A stretch of DNA of 8,019 bases, taken from NCBI GenBank assembly GCA_002483395.1, contig DLHV01000104.1, forward strand, positions 15,426 to 23,444, given 5' to 3'. Below, one piece after another: positions 1 to 6,573 of the stretch. The notes under the pieces were generated by a model, which was not told the origin of the DNA, ran no database searches, and was given only the letters and a program-made list of their open reading frames with translations. How positions within the stretch are numbered: position 1 is the first letter of the stretch; each line of letters starts with the position of its first letter. This DNA comes from Chloracidobacterium sp. UBA7659 (GTDB lineage Bacteria > Acidobacteriota > Blastocatellia > Pyrinomonadales > Pyrinomonadaceae). The position numbers were made by a program, and so were the translations under genes.

Positions 1-716
1 GAGCAGGTGAGCGGATCCATTTGCGATCGAACATTGATCGGAACATTTGTGTCGAGAAAGGCTCCCCAAATTCCGGCTGCGAAATTGAAAACGTTCAGCC
101 GCTGGGCCCCTTTGGTGGCTCCCGTATTGCCGCCCTCGGGATTCGCAAAAGCGGCTGTGGTGTCGTTAAAGCCCTCTCCGACTCCATCATTGTTTACGAT
201 ATTGATCGTTGCCGCGTTTGGCGACATAGCCCGTTGCTGTCGTGCTTCTTCGATCAATTTGCTGTAGAAAATAAACTCCGATTCCGACATTCCATGATCG
301 GCGGCGCGTTTGGCAATGTCTTGCTTCGGAATTACGGTTCTTAAAACACGTTCTCCGGTTTCGAGATTTCTGCCAAAGAATGCATTTGCTTCATCAAGGC
401 TTGTTATACAGGCGGAGGCGGTCTCGCCATCCTCCTCAGTCCGGGCAAGAGCGACGTTCTGAAAACCACCGTCGAGATCCAATATTACTCCATCTCCCGT
501 ATATGTTTCCTTCTGACCTTCGGACGAGCGTTTTGTAACGCGCCGGATCTCCTCCGCCATCGCACGATCGTTATCGCTCTGAATCACGGAGGCGTCCATT
601 TTCGACCGGTTTTCGCTCTGAGCTGATACTTGGGAAAACGCACCCAATTCACCAAGGCCCAAGACCAATAAGCAGCAAGCGGCAACTGCAAAAAGCGGCA
701 CGATGACTTTTTTCAT
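1..716 (-). CDS. Secreted protein, N-terminal part (runs off left edge)
   Basis: Open minus-strand frame from ATG 716-714 to the window edge: 238 complete codons, no stop. Residues 1-32 form a Sec signal peptide: MKK, a hydrophobic core (about 4-22), then a likely cleavage site after VSA (30-32). VAAC at 11-14 resembles a lipobox but sits very early and is followed by more hydrophobic residues, so lipidation is less likely. Residues 35-165 are mostly polar and charged. From about residue 171 comes INIVNNDGVGEGFNDT, then GGNTGATKGAQRLNVF and WGAFLDTNVPINVRSQMDPLTC. This resembles, from memory, the start of the mature region of secreted proteins that carry a protease-associated (PA) domain further downstream in Acidobacteriota and Proteobacteria. 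The PA part would lie outside the window, so the function is unproven. A near-consensus promoter lies 115-143 bases upstream. The Shine-Dalgarno is weak (GGAAAA about 12 bases before ATG). Confidence 0.8.
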   Translation of the reverse strand, partial: MKKVIVPLFAVAACCLLVLGLGELGAFSQVSAQSENRSKMDASVIQSDNDRAMAEEIRRVTKRSSEGQKETYTGDGVILDLDGGFQNVALARTEEDGETASACITSLDEANAFFGRNLETGERVLRTVIPKQDIAKRAADHGMSESEFIFYSKLIEEARQQRAMSPNAATINIVNNDGVGEGFNDTTAAFANPEGGNTGATKGAQRLNVFNFAAGIWGAFLDTNVPINVRSQMDPLTC

Positions 717-768
717 ATATTTATGGTTTTCCAGTCGATGACTAGACTAACTTTGGCGTGACTACTGA

Positions 769-785
769 CGAAGTTTCAAACTTCG
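769..785. repeat. 17-nt perfect palindrome in the leader of the secreted-protein gene
   Basis: CGAAGTTT-C-AAACTTCG: eight-base arms around a single centre base. In RNA it would form a six- to seven-base-pair stem with a three- to five-base loop. It lies between the predicted start site (about 824) and the ATG at 716 of the minus-strand gene. It could be an operator or a leader hairpin. It is unlikely to be a terminator for a plus-strand gene, since none ends here. Confidence 0.5.
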
Positions 786-830
786 GTTTTGACAGGTTCA
801 GCACGCGGGAGAGTGCGGAGAAATCGATAA

Positions 831-859
831 ATTATAACAACAATGTTTATAAATGACAA
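831..859 (-). promoter_or_regulatory. Near-consensus sigma-70 promoter of the secreted-protein gene
   Basis: Read on the minus strand, TTGTCA (859-854, five of six to TTGACA) is followed after exactly 17 bases by a perfect TATAAT (836-831). Transcription would begin near 824, giving a leader of about 108 nt before the ATG at 716. The leader contains the palindrome at 769-785. This is the best promoter match I found in the window. Assignment to the minus-strand gene rests on its orientation and on there being no other gene between. Confidence 0.65.
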
Positions 860-1063
860 GGTATATTTGCCGCCGCCGAATGGTTTCAGGACGAAGACTT
901 GCTTGGTGATGGAGAGCATCTTAAATACGGGGCAACGCTGTCGAGAGCGGTTGATCGGTTGCTGAAATGCAGCAATTTCGGTAGCCTTGTTTATTCTTCC
1001 GCGGCGGGTATTTAAGGCATCGTCAAGTCCTTAGACCTCGTTAACGCACGAAAACGATCAAAC

Positions 1064-1930
1064 ATGGATAACGACCTCCCAATAGGAATTTTTGATTCAG
1101 GCGTCGGCGGCCTCACCGTTTACCGCGCGCTGCATGACCGGTTGTCGAACGAGCATTTCGTCTATCTTGGCGATACGGCTCGTGTGCCTTACGGAACCAA
1201 ATCGCTTGCTACAGTTGAGCGATACGCGATCGAGAATTCTCAATTCCTTGCATCTCGCGGTATCAAGCTTTTGGTCGTTGCGTGCAATACAGCTTCTGCT
1301 CTGGCGTTGCCGAAGGTACGCAAGCGGATCGGGATCGACGTGGTCGGCGTTATCGGTCCGGGGGCAAGAAAGGCAGTTGAGATTACTCGTAAGAAAACGG
1401 ACCCGAAGATCGGGGTTATCGCGACCGAGGCGACTGTTTCGAGCAACGCATATTACGAAGCGATCCGACGGGCGTCGGCTACGGCTGACGTCGTTCAGGC
1501 CGCATGTCCGCTGTTTGTTCCGCTGGCCGAGGAGAACTGGCTGCACGAGCCGGAAACGTTTGCGATCGCGGCCAAACATCTGAAGAAGATCGTTGAATTC
1601 CGGCCTGATGCTCTCGTTCTAGGCTGCACACACTACCCGATATTGCGGGATGCGATTCAGCAAACGGTCGGTGCAAATGTTAAGCTAATTGATTCAGGTG
1701 AGGCGACGGCCGAGGAAGTTGAAAAGCTTTTGGTAGATAAGGACCTGGTGAGTCGGAGAAAAATCGCCGGACACCGGTCATTGTGCGATGATCTCGATCA
1801 TTTCTATGTCACAGATGCTGCGGAGAGGTTTGCACGTGTGGCGGAGAGATTTTTGGGATCGCAGCCGTCCAAGCTTGAAGCGATAGAGGTTTATGGGATC
1901 GACGAATTAAGGCAGAAACACGACCGGTAG
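1064..1930 (+). CDS. murI: Glutamate racemase
   Basis: Cytoplasmic, cofactor-independent racemase that converts L-glutamate to the D-glutamate used by MurD in peptidoglycan synthesis. The 288-residue length is slightly above the usual 255-275. Family landmarks are in order: GIFDSGVGGLTV (8-19), YLGDTARVPYGTKS (34-47), VACNTASA (72-79) with catalytic Cys74, and LGCTHYPIL (186-194) with catalytic Cys188 and His190. Both cysteines are present, so an active enzyme is expected. I see no Shine-Dalgarno before the ATG, but the motif GIFDSGVGG directly after it fixes the start. The last residues, QKHDR, and the TAG stop lie inside a palindromic repeat (1909-2005), so the C-terminal tail appears repeat-derived. 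It is followed after 87 bases by rph and is probably the first gene of a small plus-strand operon. Confidence 0.96.
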   Translation: MDNDLPIGIFDSGVGGLTVYRALHDRLSNEHFVYLGDTARVPYGTKSLATVERYAIENSQFLASRGIKLLVVACNTASALALPKVRKRIGIDVVGVIGPGARKAVEITRKKTDPKIGVIATEATVSSNAYYEAIRRASATADVVQAACPLFVPLAEENWLHEPETFAIAAKHLKKIVEFRPDALVLGCTHYPILRDAIQQTVGANVKLIDSGEATAEEVEKLLVDKDLVSRRKIAGHRSLCDDLDHFYVTDAAERFARVAERFLGSQPSKLEAIEVYGIDELRQKHDR

Positions 1931-2005
1931 GGAGTGTGTAGTGGAAACGCGGCCTTGATTCGTCGCATTGAAAGCAGACACCATTGCTACCGCGCGGTTT
2001 CCGCC
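1909..2005. repeat. REP-like palindromic element, copy 1 (murI-rph junction)
   Basis: Its left 30 bases (1909-1938) match 7724-7753 at 29 of 30 positions. Its right end (1986-2005, GCTACCGC then GGTTTCCGCC) resembles 7778-7798 of the second copy. The ends are inverted: GGCAGAAAC pairs with GTTTCCGCC (one mismatch), and CGGTAG pairs with CTACCG. The middle (about 1939-1985) differs from copy 2 and contains a further arm-like stretch, GTGGAAACGCGG, suggesting decay or a composite of half-units. It overlaps the last seven codons of murI and ends 12 bases before the rph ATG. REP-type is inference from structure and position; no transposase is visible here. Confidence 0.75.
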
Positions 2006-2017
2006 ACTTCTGAATAA

Positions 2018-2737
2018 ATGAGTTACGAAAGATTAGACAGCCGCGCTTACGATCAGCTGCGAAACACAAAGATCACGCCGAATATTTCGCCCTATGCCGA
2101 AGGCTCGGCATTGATCGAGGTCGGCGGGACGAAAGTTATCTGCACGGCTTCGGTCGAAGAAAGGGTGCCGTTTTTTCTTCGCAACAAGGGCACAGGCTGG
2201 GTGACGGCTGAATATGCAATGCTGCCGCGGGCGACGAACACGCGTACTCAACGCGAAACGCTGCGGCCTGCAGGGAGGACGCAGGAAATCCAGCGGCTTA
2301 TCGGGCGAAGCCTGAGATGCGTGGTGGATACTAAATTGCTTGGCGAACGCCAGATTTTTCTCGATTGTGATGTGATCCAGGCGGACGGCGGCACGCGCTG
2401 CGCCTCGATCACCGGAGCATACGTCGCTCTGGCGCTCGCTTGCAGAAAGCTGGTAAAGCAGGGGACGGTAAAAATCTCGCCGATCCTGAGCGAAGTAGCC
2501 GCGGTGAGTGTCGGCATTATTGAAGGGACGCCGATACTTGACCTTGCATACGCCGAAGATTCGAATGCCGATGTCGATATGAACGTCGTCTGCACCGGGG
2601 CCGGCAAGTTTATTGAACTGCAAGGAACCGCCGAACGCGAACCGTTCAACCGCGATCAAATGAACGAGATGTTGGCGTTGGCTGAGATCGGGATGGCCAA
2701 GCTTTTCGAGATCCAACGGAATGCACTAAATTTCTAA
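2018..2737 (+). CDS. rph: Ribonuclease PH (tRNA 3'-end phosphorolytic exoribonuclease)
   Basis: Uses phosphate to remove nucleotides downstream of the CCA end of tRNA precursors, and acts as a hexamer in the cytoplasm. The 239 residues match the family's usual length of about 240. Landmarks: [16 protein letters not shown] (33-48), [14 protein letters not shown] (60-73), [15 protein letters not shown] (86-100, subunit contact and phosphate-binding arginines), [11 protein letters not shown] (117-127) and [18 protein letters not shown] (174-191) with the conserved acidic active-site residues. The frame is intact to the C-terminus. No Shine-Dalgarno is visible. The 12 bases before ATG follow the right arm of the palindromic repeat, so initiation context may be shaped by that hairpin. 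It is probably co-transcribed with murI; rph is often next to housekeeping genes, and no rdgB follows here. Confidence 0.96.
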   Translation: MSYERLDSRAYDQLRNTKITPNISPYAEGSALIEVGGTKVICTASVEERVPFFLRNKGTGWVTAEYAMLPRATNTRTQRETLRPAGRTQEIQRLIGRSLRCVVDTKLLGERQIFLDCDVIQADGGTRCASITGAYVALALACRKLVKQGTVKISPILSEVAAVSVGIIEGTPILDLAYAEDSNADVDMNVVCTGAGKFIELQGTAEREPFNRDQMNEMLALAEIGMAKLFEIQRNALNF

Positions 2738-2766
2738 GATCCGCAGGATTTTGTGATAAATTTAAG

Positions 2767-3393
2767 ATGATGCGACTAGCGTTACGAAAGGAAAAATTGT
2801 ACTCGCCGGAAGAGTATCTCGAGTTTGAACGGACTGCCGGTGTGCGGCATGAATATTTCGACGGCGAGATCTATGAAATGGCGGGCGAAAGCCTTGCGCA
2901 CAGTCGTATATGCGTGAACATTGCCGGCGAAATTCGCAACGCCCTAAAAGGCACGCAATGCGAGGCACTGTCGCCAAACATGAAGGTTCGTGCCGAAAGT
3001 AAGGGGATGTTCGCCTATCCCGATCTTTCCGTCGTTTGCGGCCAACCTGTTTTCCACGATCTTCAGAAAGATGTCCTACTAAATCCAAAAGTAATAATTG
3101 AGGTCCTTTCGCCTTCCACTCAGAGGTACGATCAGACAAAGAAATTTTTCCGTTACCGGAAAGAAATTCCCAGTTTGACGGACTATATTCTGATATATCA
3201 AGATTCACCGTTTATCGAACATCACGAAAAGACTGAGGACGGACGATGGGTGTTCAATGCTTTTGACGGTTTGGAAGACACGTTTCGGATACCGTCAATC
3301 AACTGTGAAATTCCCCTTGCTGAGATTTACGACCGGGTTGAATTTTCTGAGACGGAAACAGCACTCAAAGACGCCGATTCAGAAACCGCTTGA
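2767..3393 (+). CDS. Uma2 family protein (putative restriction-endonuclease-fold nuclease)
   Basis: The 208 residues have the Uma2/DUF820 pattern, a PD-(D/E)xK-like fold common in cyanobacteria and Acidobacteriota with largely unknown biology. Visible landmarks: YSPEEYLEFE (12-21), RHEYFDGEIYEMAG (27-40), YPDLSVVCG (84-92) with Asp86, and VIIEVLSPST (109-118) with Glu112, followed by YDQTKKFFRY (121-130), a possible source of the catalytic lysine. Family length is usually 180-210, so it appears complete. Start is ATG 2767 or the adjacent ATG 2770; neither has a Shine-Dalgarno at good spacing. It lies 29 bases after rph, so read-through from murI-rph is likely. It converges on the amidohydrolase with a single base between stop codons. 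Substrate and role are unknown; defence or mobile-element origin cannot be judged from one gene. Confidence 0.85.
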   Translation: MMRLALRKEKLYSPEEYLEFERTAGVRHEYFDGEIYEMAGESLAHSRICVNIAGEIRNALKGTQCEALSPNMKVRAESKGMFAYPDLSVVCGQPVFHDLQKDVLLNPKVIIEVLSPSTQRYDQTKKFFRYRKEIPSLTDYILIYQDSPFIEHHEKTEDGRWVFNAFDGLEDTFRIPSINCEIPLAEIYDRVEFSETETALKDADSETA

Positions 3394-3394
3394 A

Positions 3395-4921
3395 TTACCG
3401 CCTTATCAATATTTGCCCTGGAAAATTACTGGTGACCTTTCCGCCGTCCCAAACCCGCACACCGTTTACGAAAACGGTTTTGATACCGTCTGAAAATAAT
3501 TGAGGCTCGGCAAATGTCGCGCGGTCGATTACAGTGGCGGCGTCTAATAATACTAGATCGGCCTTCATCCCTTTCTTGATCAAGCCGCGATCTTTCAGTC
3601 CCAGACGCGCCGCAGGCATTGCCGACATTTTGCGGACGGCTTCTTCGAGGCTGAACCATTTATTTTCGCGCGCCATACGCCCGAATACACGTGTGAATGT
3701 TCCTGTACCGCGCGGATGCCGGCTGCCGATGCCGCCGTCGCTCGACACCATCACCCAAGGCTGCATGTAGAAGGCCTTTACGTCGGCTTCATTCATCGAG
3801 TTGCATACGACACCCGCGCCGCCGTCCTTGACGATCTGAATATAGACATCGACTGGCGTTGCGTTTTGAGAAGCGGCGATTTGCTCGAGCGTTTTGCCTT
3901 CGTAATCGCGGTGCGCGGAGCAGCTCGTGACCAGCACCTTGTCCGCTCCACCGACATTGCTCAGGCCTTTTTCGACTTCAGCGCGGTCTTCATGCTTTCG
4001 ACTAGGCACCAATACAGTAATCGTCGAAGCCCAAGCGGTATAAGGATAAGCGTCCGCTGTTATATCGAAGCCCGATTTCCGCGTTTCTTCGATCAATGCG
4101 ATTGCCCCAGCCGATTTACCCCAGACATTGCGGTTGCCCATTTTGATATGCGATATCTGGACGGGCAACTTCGCCTCGCGGCCGATGCGGATAGCCTCAC
4201 GCAAAGCGTCGAGCATGCCTTCCTCTTCGTCCCGCATGTGTGTCATATATATGCCGCGATGTTTTGCGGCGGCACGCGAAAGTGCAATCAGTTCTTCGGT
4301 CGAGGCCGAAAAGCCGACATCGTACTCAAGGCCTGAGGAAAGCCCGAAGGCTCCTTCCTTCATGCTCTGTTTTACAAGTTCCGCCATCTGCTTGATCTCG
4401 GCCTCAGTCGCTTTACGCGTATAATCATTTTTCATGACTTGCTCGCGCACCGTCGCATGGCCTATGAACGCACCGACATTTACGGCTATCTTGCCTTCGA
4501 GCTTTGCGAAATAGTCTTTGATCGGAAAAGGCGATCCACCGTCGGGCCCGACAATGACGGTCGTGATGCCCTGAGAAACCTGATTCGCCGCCGTTCCTTC
4601 GCGTAGCAATCCCGATTCTGAATGATTGTGAATATCTATGAAACCAGGAGCGAGGACAAGGCCGTTAGCATCGATCACGTCATCGCCAGCCGCCGCTTTG
4701 AACGAGCCGATCTTCGCGATCTTGCCATCCTTGATGCGGACATCACCGCGAAAAGCAGGCTTTCCAGAGCCGTCGATGATCGTCGCGTTTTTGATCACGA
4801 TCGAGCGGCTTTGAGCGAATCCGGTGACGGCAAATGTCTGAAGAACAATAAGAAGCAAGACGGGTAATCGCGAAACGGTTTGGCGGATGATCATAATTAC
4901 TCGAATCATAAAGAAAGACAT
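3395..4921 (-). CDS. Exported N-acyl-D-amino-acid deacylase-type amidohydrolase
   Basis: A metal-dependent amidohydrolase that would split N-acyl-D-amino acids (or similar amides) into acid and D-amino acid, probably in the periplasm. Numbering from ATG 4921 (508 residues): signal peptide about 10-38 ending in FAQS; APGFIDIHNH (91-100) with the HxH metal pair; GHATVR (154-159); THMRDE (227-232, His228); QISHIK (255-260, His258); SSDGG (393-397, Asp395); RHPRGTGTF (401-409). These match the D-aminoacylase/dihydroorotase-like family. The usual metal-bridging cysteine region reads GPDGGS (125-130), with no cysteine. ATG 4894 (residue 10) is an alternative start that gives a neater signal peptide; ATG 4921 has a weak GGA eight bases upstream. 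It is a single-gene unit, divergent from fabG. Exact substrate is uncertain; dipeptidase-like activity is possible. Confidence 0.88.
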   Translation of the reverse strand: MSFFMIRVIMIIRQTVSRLPVLLLIVLQTFAVTGFAQSRSIVIKNATIIDGSGKPAFRGDVRIKDGKIAKIGSFKAAAGDDVIDANGLVLAPGFIDIHNHSESGLLREGTAANQVSQGITTVIVGPDGGSPFPIKDYFAKLEGKIAVNVGAFIGHATVREQVMKNDYTRKATEAEIKQMAELVKQSMKEGAFGLSSGLEYDVGFSASTEELIALSRAAAKHRGIYMTHMRDEEEGMLDALREAIRIGREAKLPVQISHIKMGNRNVWGKSAGAIALIEETRKSGFDITADAYPYTAWASTITVLVPSRKHEDRAEVEKGLSNVGGADKVLVTSCSAHRDYEGKTLEQIAASQNATPVDVYIQIVKDGGAGVVCNSMNEADVKAFYMQPWVMVSSDGGIGSRHPRGTGTFTRVFGRMARENKWFSLEEAVRKMSAMPAARLGLKDRGLIKKGMKADLVLLDAATVIDRATFAEPQLFSDGIKTVFVNGVRVWDGGKVTSNFPGQILIRR

Positions 4922-4947
4922 TCGTTTCGTCCAACGTTGACAAACCA

Positions 4948-4976
4948 GGTAGTGGCCGAAAATTAGGACAACTACC
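4948..4976. repeat. Short inverted repeat between the amidohydrolase gene and fabG
   Basis: GGTAGT (4948-4953) and ACTACC (4971-4976) are inverted copies 17 bases apart, just upstream of the predicted fabG -35 box and inside the probable leader of the amidohydrolase gene. A small perfect palindrome, CAACGTTG, lies at 4932-4939, and its core AACGTT recurs at 5020-5025. These could be operator sites, but six-base arms arise easily by chance. A faint likeness to the CTACCG arm of the junction repeats is too weak to assert. Confidence 0.25.
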
Positions 4977-4987
4977 GAAATTCCGCT

Positions 4988-5017
4988 TTGACGCGGGGGG
5001 CGTAGCCAATCTAAAAT
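4988..5017 (+). promoter_or_regulatory. Probable sigma-70 promoter of the fabG-rhomboid-trmB operon
   Basis: TTGACG (4988-4993, five of six) and TAAAAT (5012-5017, five of six) are 18 bases apart. Transcription would start near 5024, giving a leader of about 20 bases that contains the GGAG ribosome binding site at 5032-5035. Position and spacing fit the TTG start at 5045 well. Confidence 0.55.
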
Positions 5018-5031
5018 TGAACGTTAAAACC

Positions 5032-5035
5032 GGAG
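5032..5035 (+). promoter_or_regulatory. Ribosome binding site that fixes the fabG TTG start
   Basis: GGAG sits nine bases before TTG 5045-5047. It is the clearest Shine-Dalgarno in the window and decides the start, since no ATG or GTG lies near the expected N-terminus of this short-chain dehydrogenase. Confidence 0.7.
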
Positions 5036-5036
5036 A

Positions 5037-5065
5037 ATAATACATTGAGCGAAAAACAGTTTGAA
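5037..5065 (-). promoter_or_regulatory. Possible promoter of the amidohydrolase gene
   Basis: On the minus strand TTCAAA (5065-5060, four of six) is followed after 17 bases by TATTAT (5042-5037, five of six). The start site would be near 5030, leaving a leader of about 110 bases. It would overlap the fabG ribosome binding site and start codon, making the two promoters face-to-face overlapping units. This is a moderate match only. Confidence 0.3.
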
Positions 5066-5800
5066 GGAAGATCGGCTATCGTAACCGGTGGAACGCGGGG
5101 CATCGGCAAGGCGATCGTGCTTGAATTGGCGCGGCGCGGGGCGAATGTGGCGTTTAATTATTCAAGAAGCGGGGACGAAGCGGAAAAGCTGAAGGCCGAA
5201 GTTGAGGCTATTGGCGTTAGAGCGCTAGCGACGCAGTGTGATGTCGCTAATACGGCGGCAGCGGCGGAGTTCGTCGGCCAGGTGAAGGAAGCATTTGGAA
5301 CCGTCGATTTTCTGGTCAATAATGCCGGCATCACGCGCGACCAGCTTATTTTGCGAATGAAGGAAGAAGATTGGGATGCGGTCATCGATACTAACCTGAA
5401 GGGTGCTTGGAATTTCTCTAAGGCCGTGCTGCGGCCGATGATGCGAAACGAGAACGGCGGTTCGATCGTCAATATTTCCTCGATCAGCGGTGTTGTCGGA
5501 ATGCTCGGGCAATCGAATTACTCGGCGTCGAAGGCCGGCATGATCGGGCTTACGAAATCGCTTGCAAAAGAAGTTGCAAGCCGTAAAATTACGGTCAACG
5601 CGCTGGCTCTCGGATTGGTTGAAACCGAAATGGCATCCGAGATGAACGCCGAACACCGTGACAAGATCCTTGCCCAGATCCCGCTTGCCCGCCTCGGAAA
5701 TGTGCAGGAAGCAGCTGAAATTGTGTGCTTTTTGCTGTCCGATTCGGCGGCATATATTACCGGACAGGTAATTCAAGCCGACGGCGGCCTCGCTATGTAG
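5045..5800 (+). CDS. fabG: 3-oxoacyl-[acyl-carrier-protein] reductase (FabG-type SDR)
   Basis: A short-chain dehydrogenase that would reduce 3-oxoacyl-ACP with NADPH in fatty-acid elongation. The 251 residues include the Rossmann motif TGGTRGIG (14-21), CDVAN (65-69), NNAGITRD (92-99), Asn117, and the catalytic Ser146, Tyr159 and Lys163 (in NISSISG and NYSASKAG). The C-terminus ITGQVIQADGGLAM is typical of FabG. The segment usually reading APG after the lysine is ALALG (186-190), so the common proline-glycine is leucine-glycine; the active site itself is intact. The start codon is TTG, supported by GGAG nine bases upstream and a promoter at 4988-5017. It is the first gene of the operon with the rhomboid (13-base gap). 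No fabD, acpP or fabF lies nearby, so it may be a second FabG or a related SDR reducing another 3-oxoacyl substrate. Confidence 0.85.
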   Translation: MSEKQFEGRSAIVTGGTRGIGKAIVLELARRGANVAFNYSRSGDEAEKLKAEVEAIGVRALATQCDVANTAAAAEFVGQVKEAFGTVDFLVNNAGITRDQLILRMKEEDWDAVIDTNLKGAWNFSKAVLRPMMRNENGGSIVNISSISGVVGMLGQSNYSASKAGMIGLTKSLAKEVASRKITVNALALGLVETEMASEMNAEHRDKILAQIPLARLGNVQEAAEIVCFLLSDSAAYITGQVIQADGGLAM

Positions 5801-5813
5801 TCTCCGCACATTT

Positions 5814-6554
5814 ATGTCATTGAAATATCAAAGCGATGTTGATGAAATACATCACGATTCCGATGCAGGAACAAACGCACATGCTCCTGAGAGTCAACGA
5901 CTTCCTGTCTATACGATCATACTCCTGGCGTGTATTGCGGCCGTGATGGCTGCGGAACTCGCGTTCGGACTTGATCCTTCTATTTTGCAGGCCGGTTTTG
6001 TAAAGCGAGCGTTCACTACGCATCACGAATATTGGCGAATACTGACCGGAGCGGCGTTACACGGAAGCTTGCTTCACGTGGCGATGAACGGCTATGCGTT
6101 TTATAGCTTTGGCCGACTGTTCGAAATGCTCGCGAACAGGGCTCATCTCGCGATTGTTTTTCTTTTGTCAGCCATCGGAGGCGGCTTTCTAAGCCTGGTG
6201 ATGTTACCGGATGGCATTTCAGTCGGTGCATCGGGCGGCATCGTCGGGCTGATCTCGTATCTTGCGGTTTATGCCTTTAGGCGACGTCAATTTATTTCAC
6301 CGGAATTTAGAAAAAATCTTTTGATCAACATCGGCTTCATTCTTGTTTTTGGTTTGGTTCTCTATCAGAAGATAGACAATTACGGACATATCGGCGGGCT
6401 AATCGTCGGGGCAGTTTATGGGTTTGTTCAGATACCCTCCGACGAGTACGTCGATCCGAGAGAAGCAGGTCCGGTGACCGAAGTATTTGGCCTGATAGCG
6501 CTCGGAACATATATCGCTACGTCGCTTTTCAGCATTTTTCTCATATCAAAATAG
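5814..6554 (+). CDS. Rhomboid family intramembrane serine protease
   Basis: A polytopic membrane protease that cleaves transmembrane segments of other proteins. The 246 residues comprise a polar cytosolic N-terminus (1-30, rich in His, Asp and Glu) and about seven hydrophobic helices, the first at 32-50 and the last at about 224-243. Family signatures are all present: WRILTGAALHGSLLHVAMN (74-92) with His83, His88 and Asn92; GASGGIVG (138-145) with nucleophile Ser140; and GHIGG (191-195) with catalytic His192. An active enzyme is expected. It starts 13 bases after the fabG stop with no Shine-Dalgarno, so translation probably depends on the upstream gene or an SD-independent route. Substrate is unknown. 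Confidence 0.93.
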   Translation: MSLKYQSDVDEIHHDSDAGTNAHAPESQRLPVYTIILLACIAAVMAAELAFGLDPSILQAGFVKRAFTTHHEYWRILTGAALHGSLLHVAMNGYAFYSFGRLFEMLANRAHLAIVFLLSAIGGGFLSLVMLPDGISVGASGGIVGLISYLAVYAFRRRQFISPEFRKNLLINIGFILVFGLVLYQKIDNYGHIGGLIVGAVYGFVQIPSDEYVDPREAGPVTEVFGLIALGTYIATSLFSIFLISK

Positions 6555-6573
6555 TGTTTCTAATTCCTCGTAA

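Larger units (their letters stand above)
717..1063. other. Divergent intergenic region (secreted-protein gene / murI)
   Basis: About 350 bases without a supported gene. It holds the minus-strand promoter (831-859), the leader palindrome (769-785) and an AT-rich patch (about 825-868). A small inverted repeat, TTGCTG/CAGCAA, lies at 959-964 and 970-975. On the plus strand I found no convincing promoter for murI: TTGACA at 789-794 has no -10 at the right distance, and TTGTTT (987-992) with TATTTA (1009-1014) at 16 bases matches only three of six in each box. Stretches without stops here lack a credible start or ribosome binding site. Confidence 0.6.

Noticed and set aside
7..344. Two plus-strand frames in the first 344 bases.
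   Set aside because: They are opposite the secreted-protein frame, which is open to the edge, starts with a clear signal peptide and has a strong promoter.
789..794. TTGACA on the plus strand upstream of murI, considered as a -35 box.
   Set aside because: No -10 hexamer lies 15-19 bases downstream; the AT-rich TATAAC is 38 bases away and better explained by the minus-strand promoter.
857..1015. A stop-free plus-strand stretch of about 52 codons ending at TAA 1013-1015 (reads EWFQDEDLLGDGEHLKYGATL and on), plus a 40-codon ATG frame at 843-965.
   Set aside because: The longer one has no plausible start codon or ribosome binding site and the shorter has no recognisable content. Both lie between divergent genes and could occur by chance.
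2033..2716. A 227-codon minus-strand frame opposite rph.
   Set aside because: It mirrors the conserved RNase PH reading frame, has no recognisable domain and no expected start signals.
2739..2752. Small hairpin ATCC-GCA-GGAT followed by a few T after rph.
   Set aside because: A four-base-pair stem is too weak for an intrinsic terminator, and the Uma2 gene follows directly.
3716..4336. A 206-codon plus-strand frame opposite the amidohydrolase gene.
   Set aside because: The minus strand carries all metal-binding motifs of a known family in one continuous frame; this frame has none and is a shadow.
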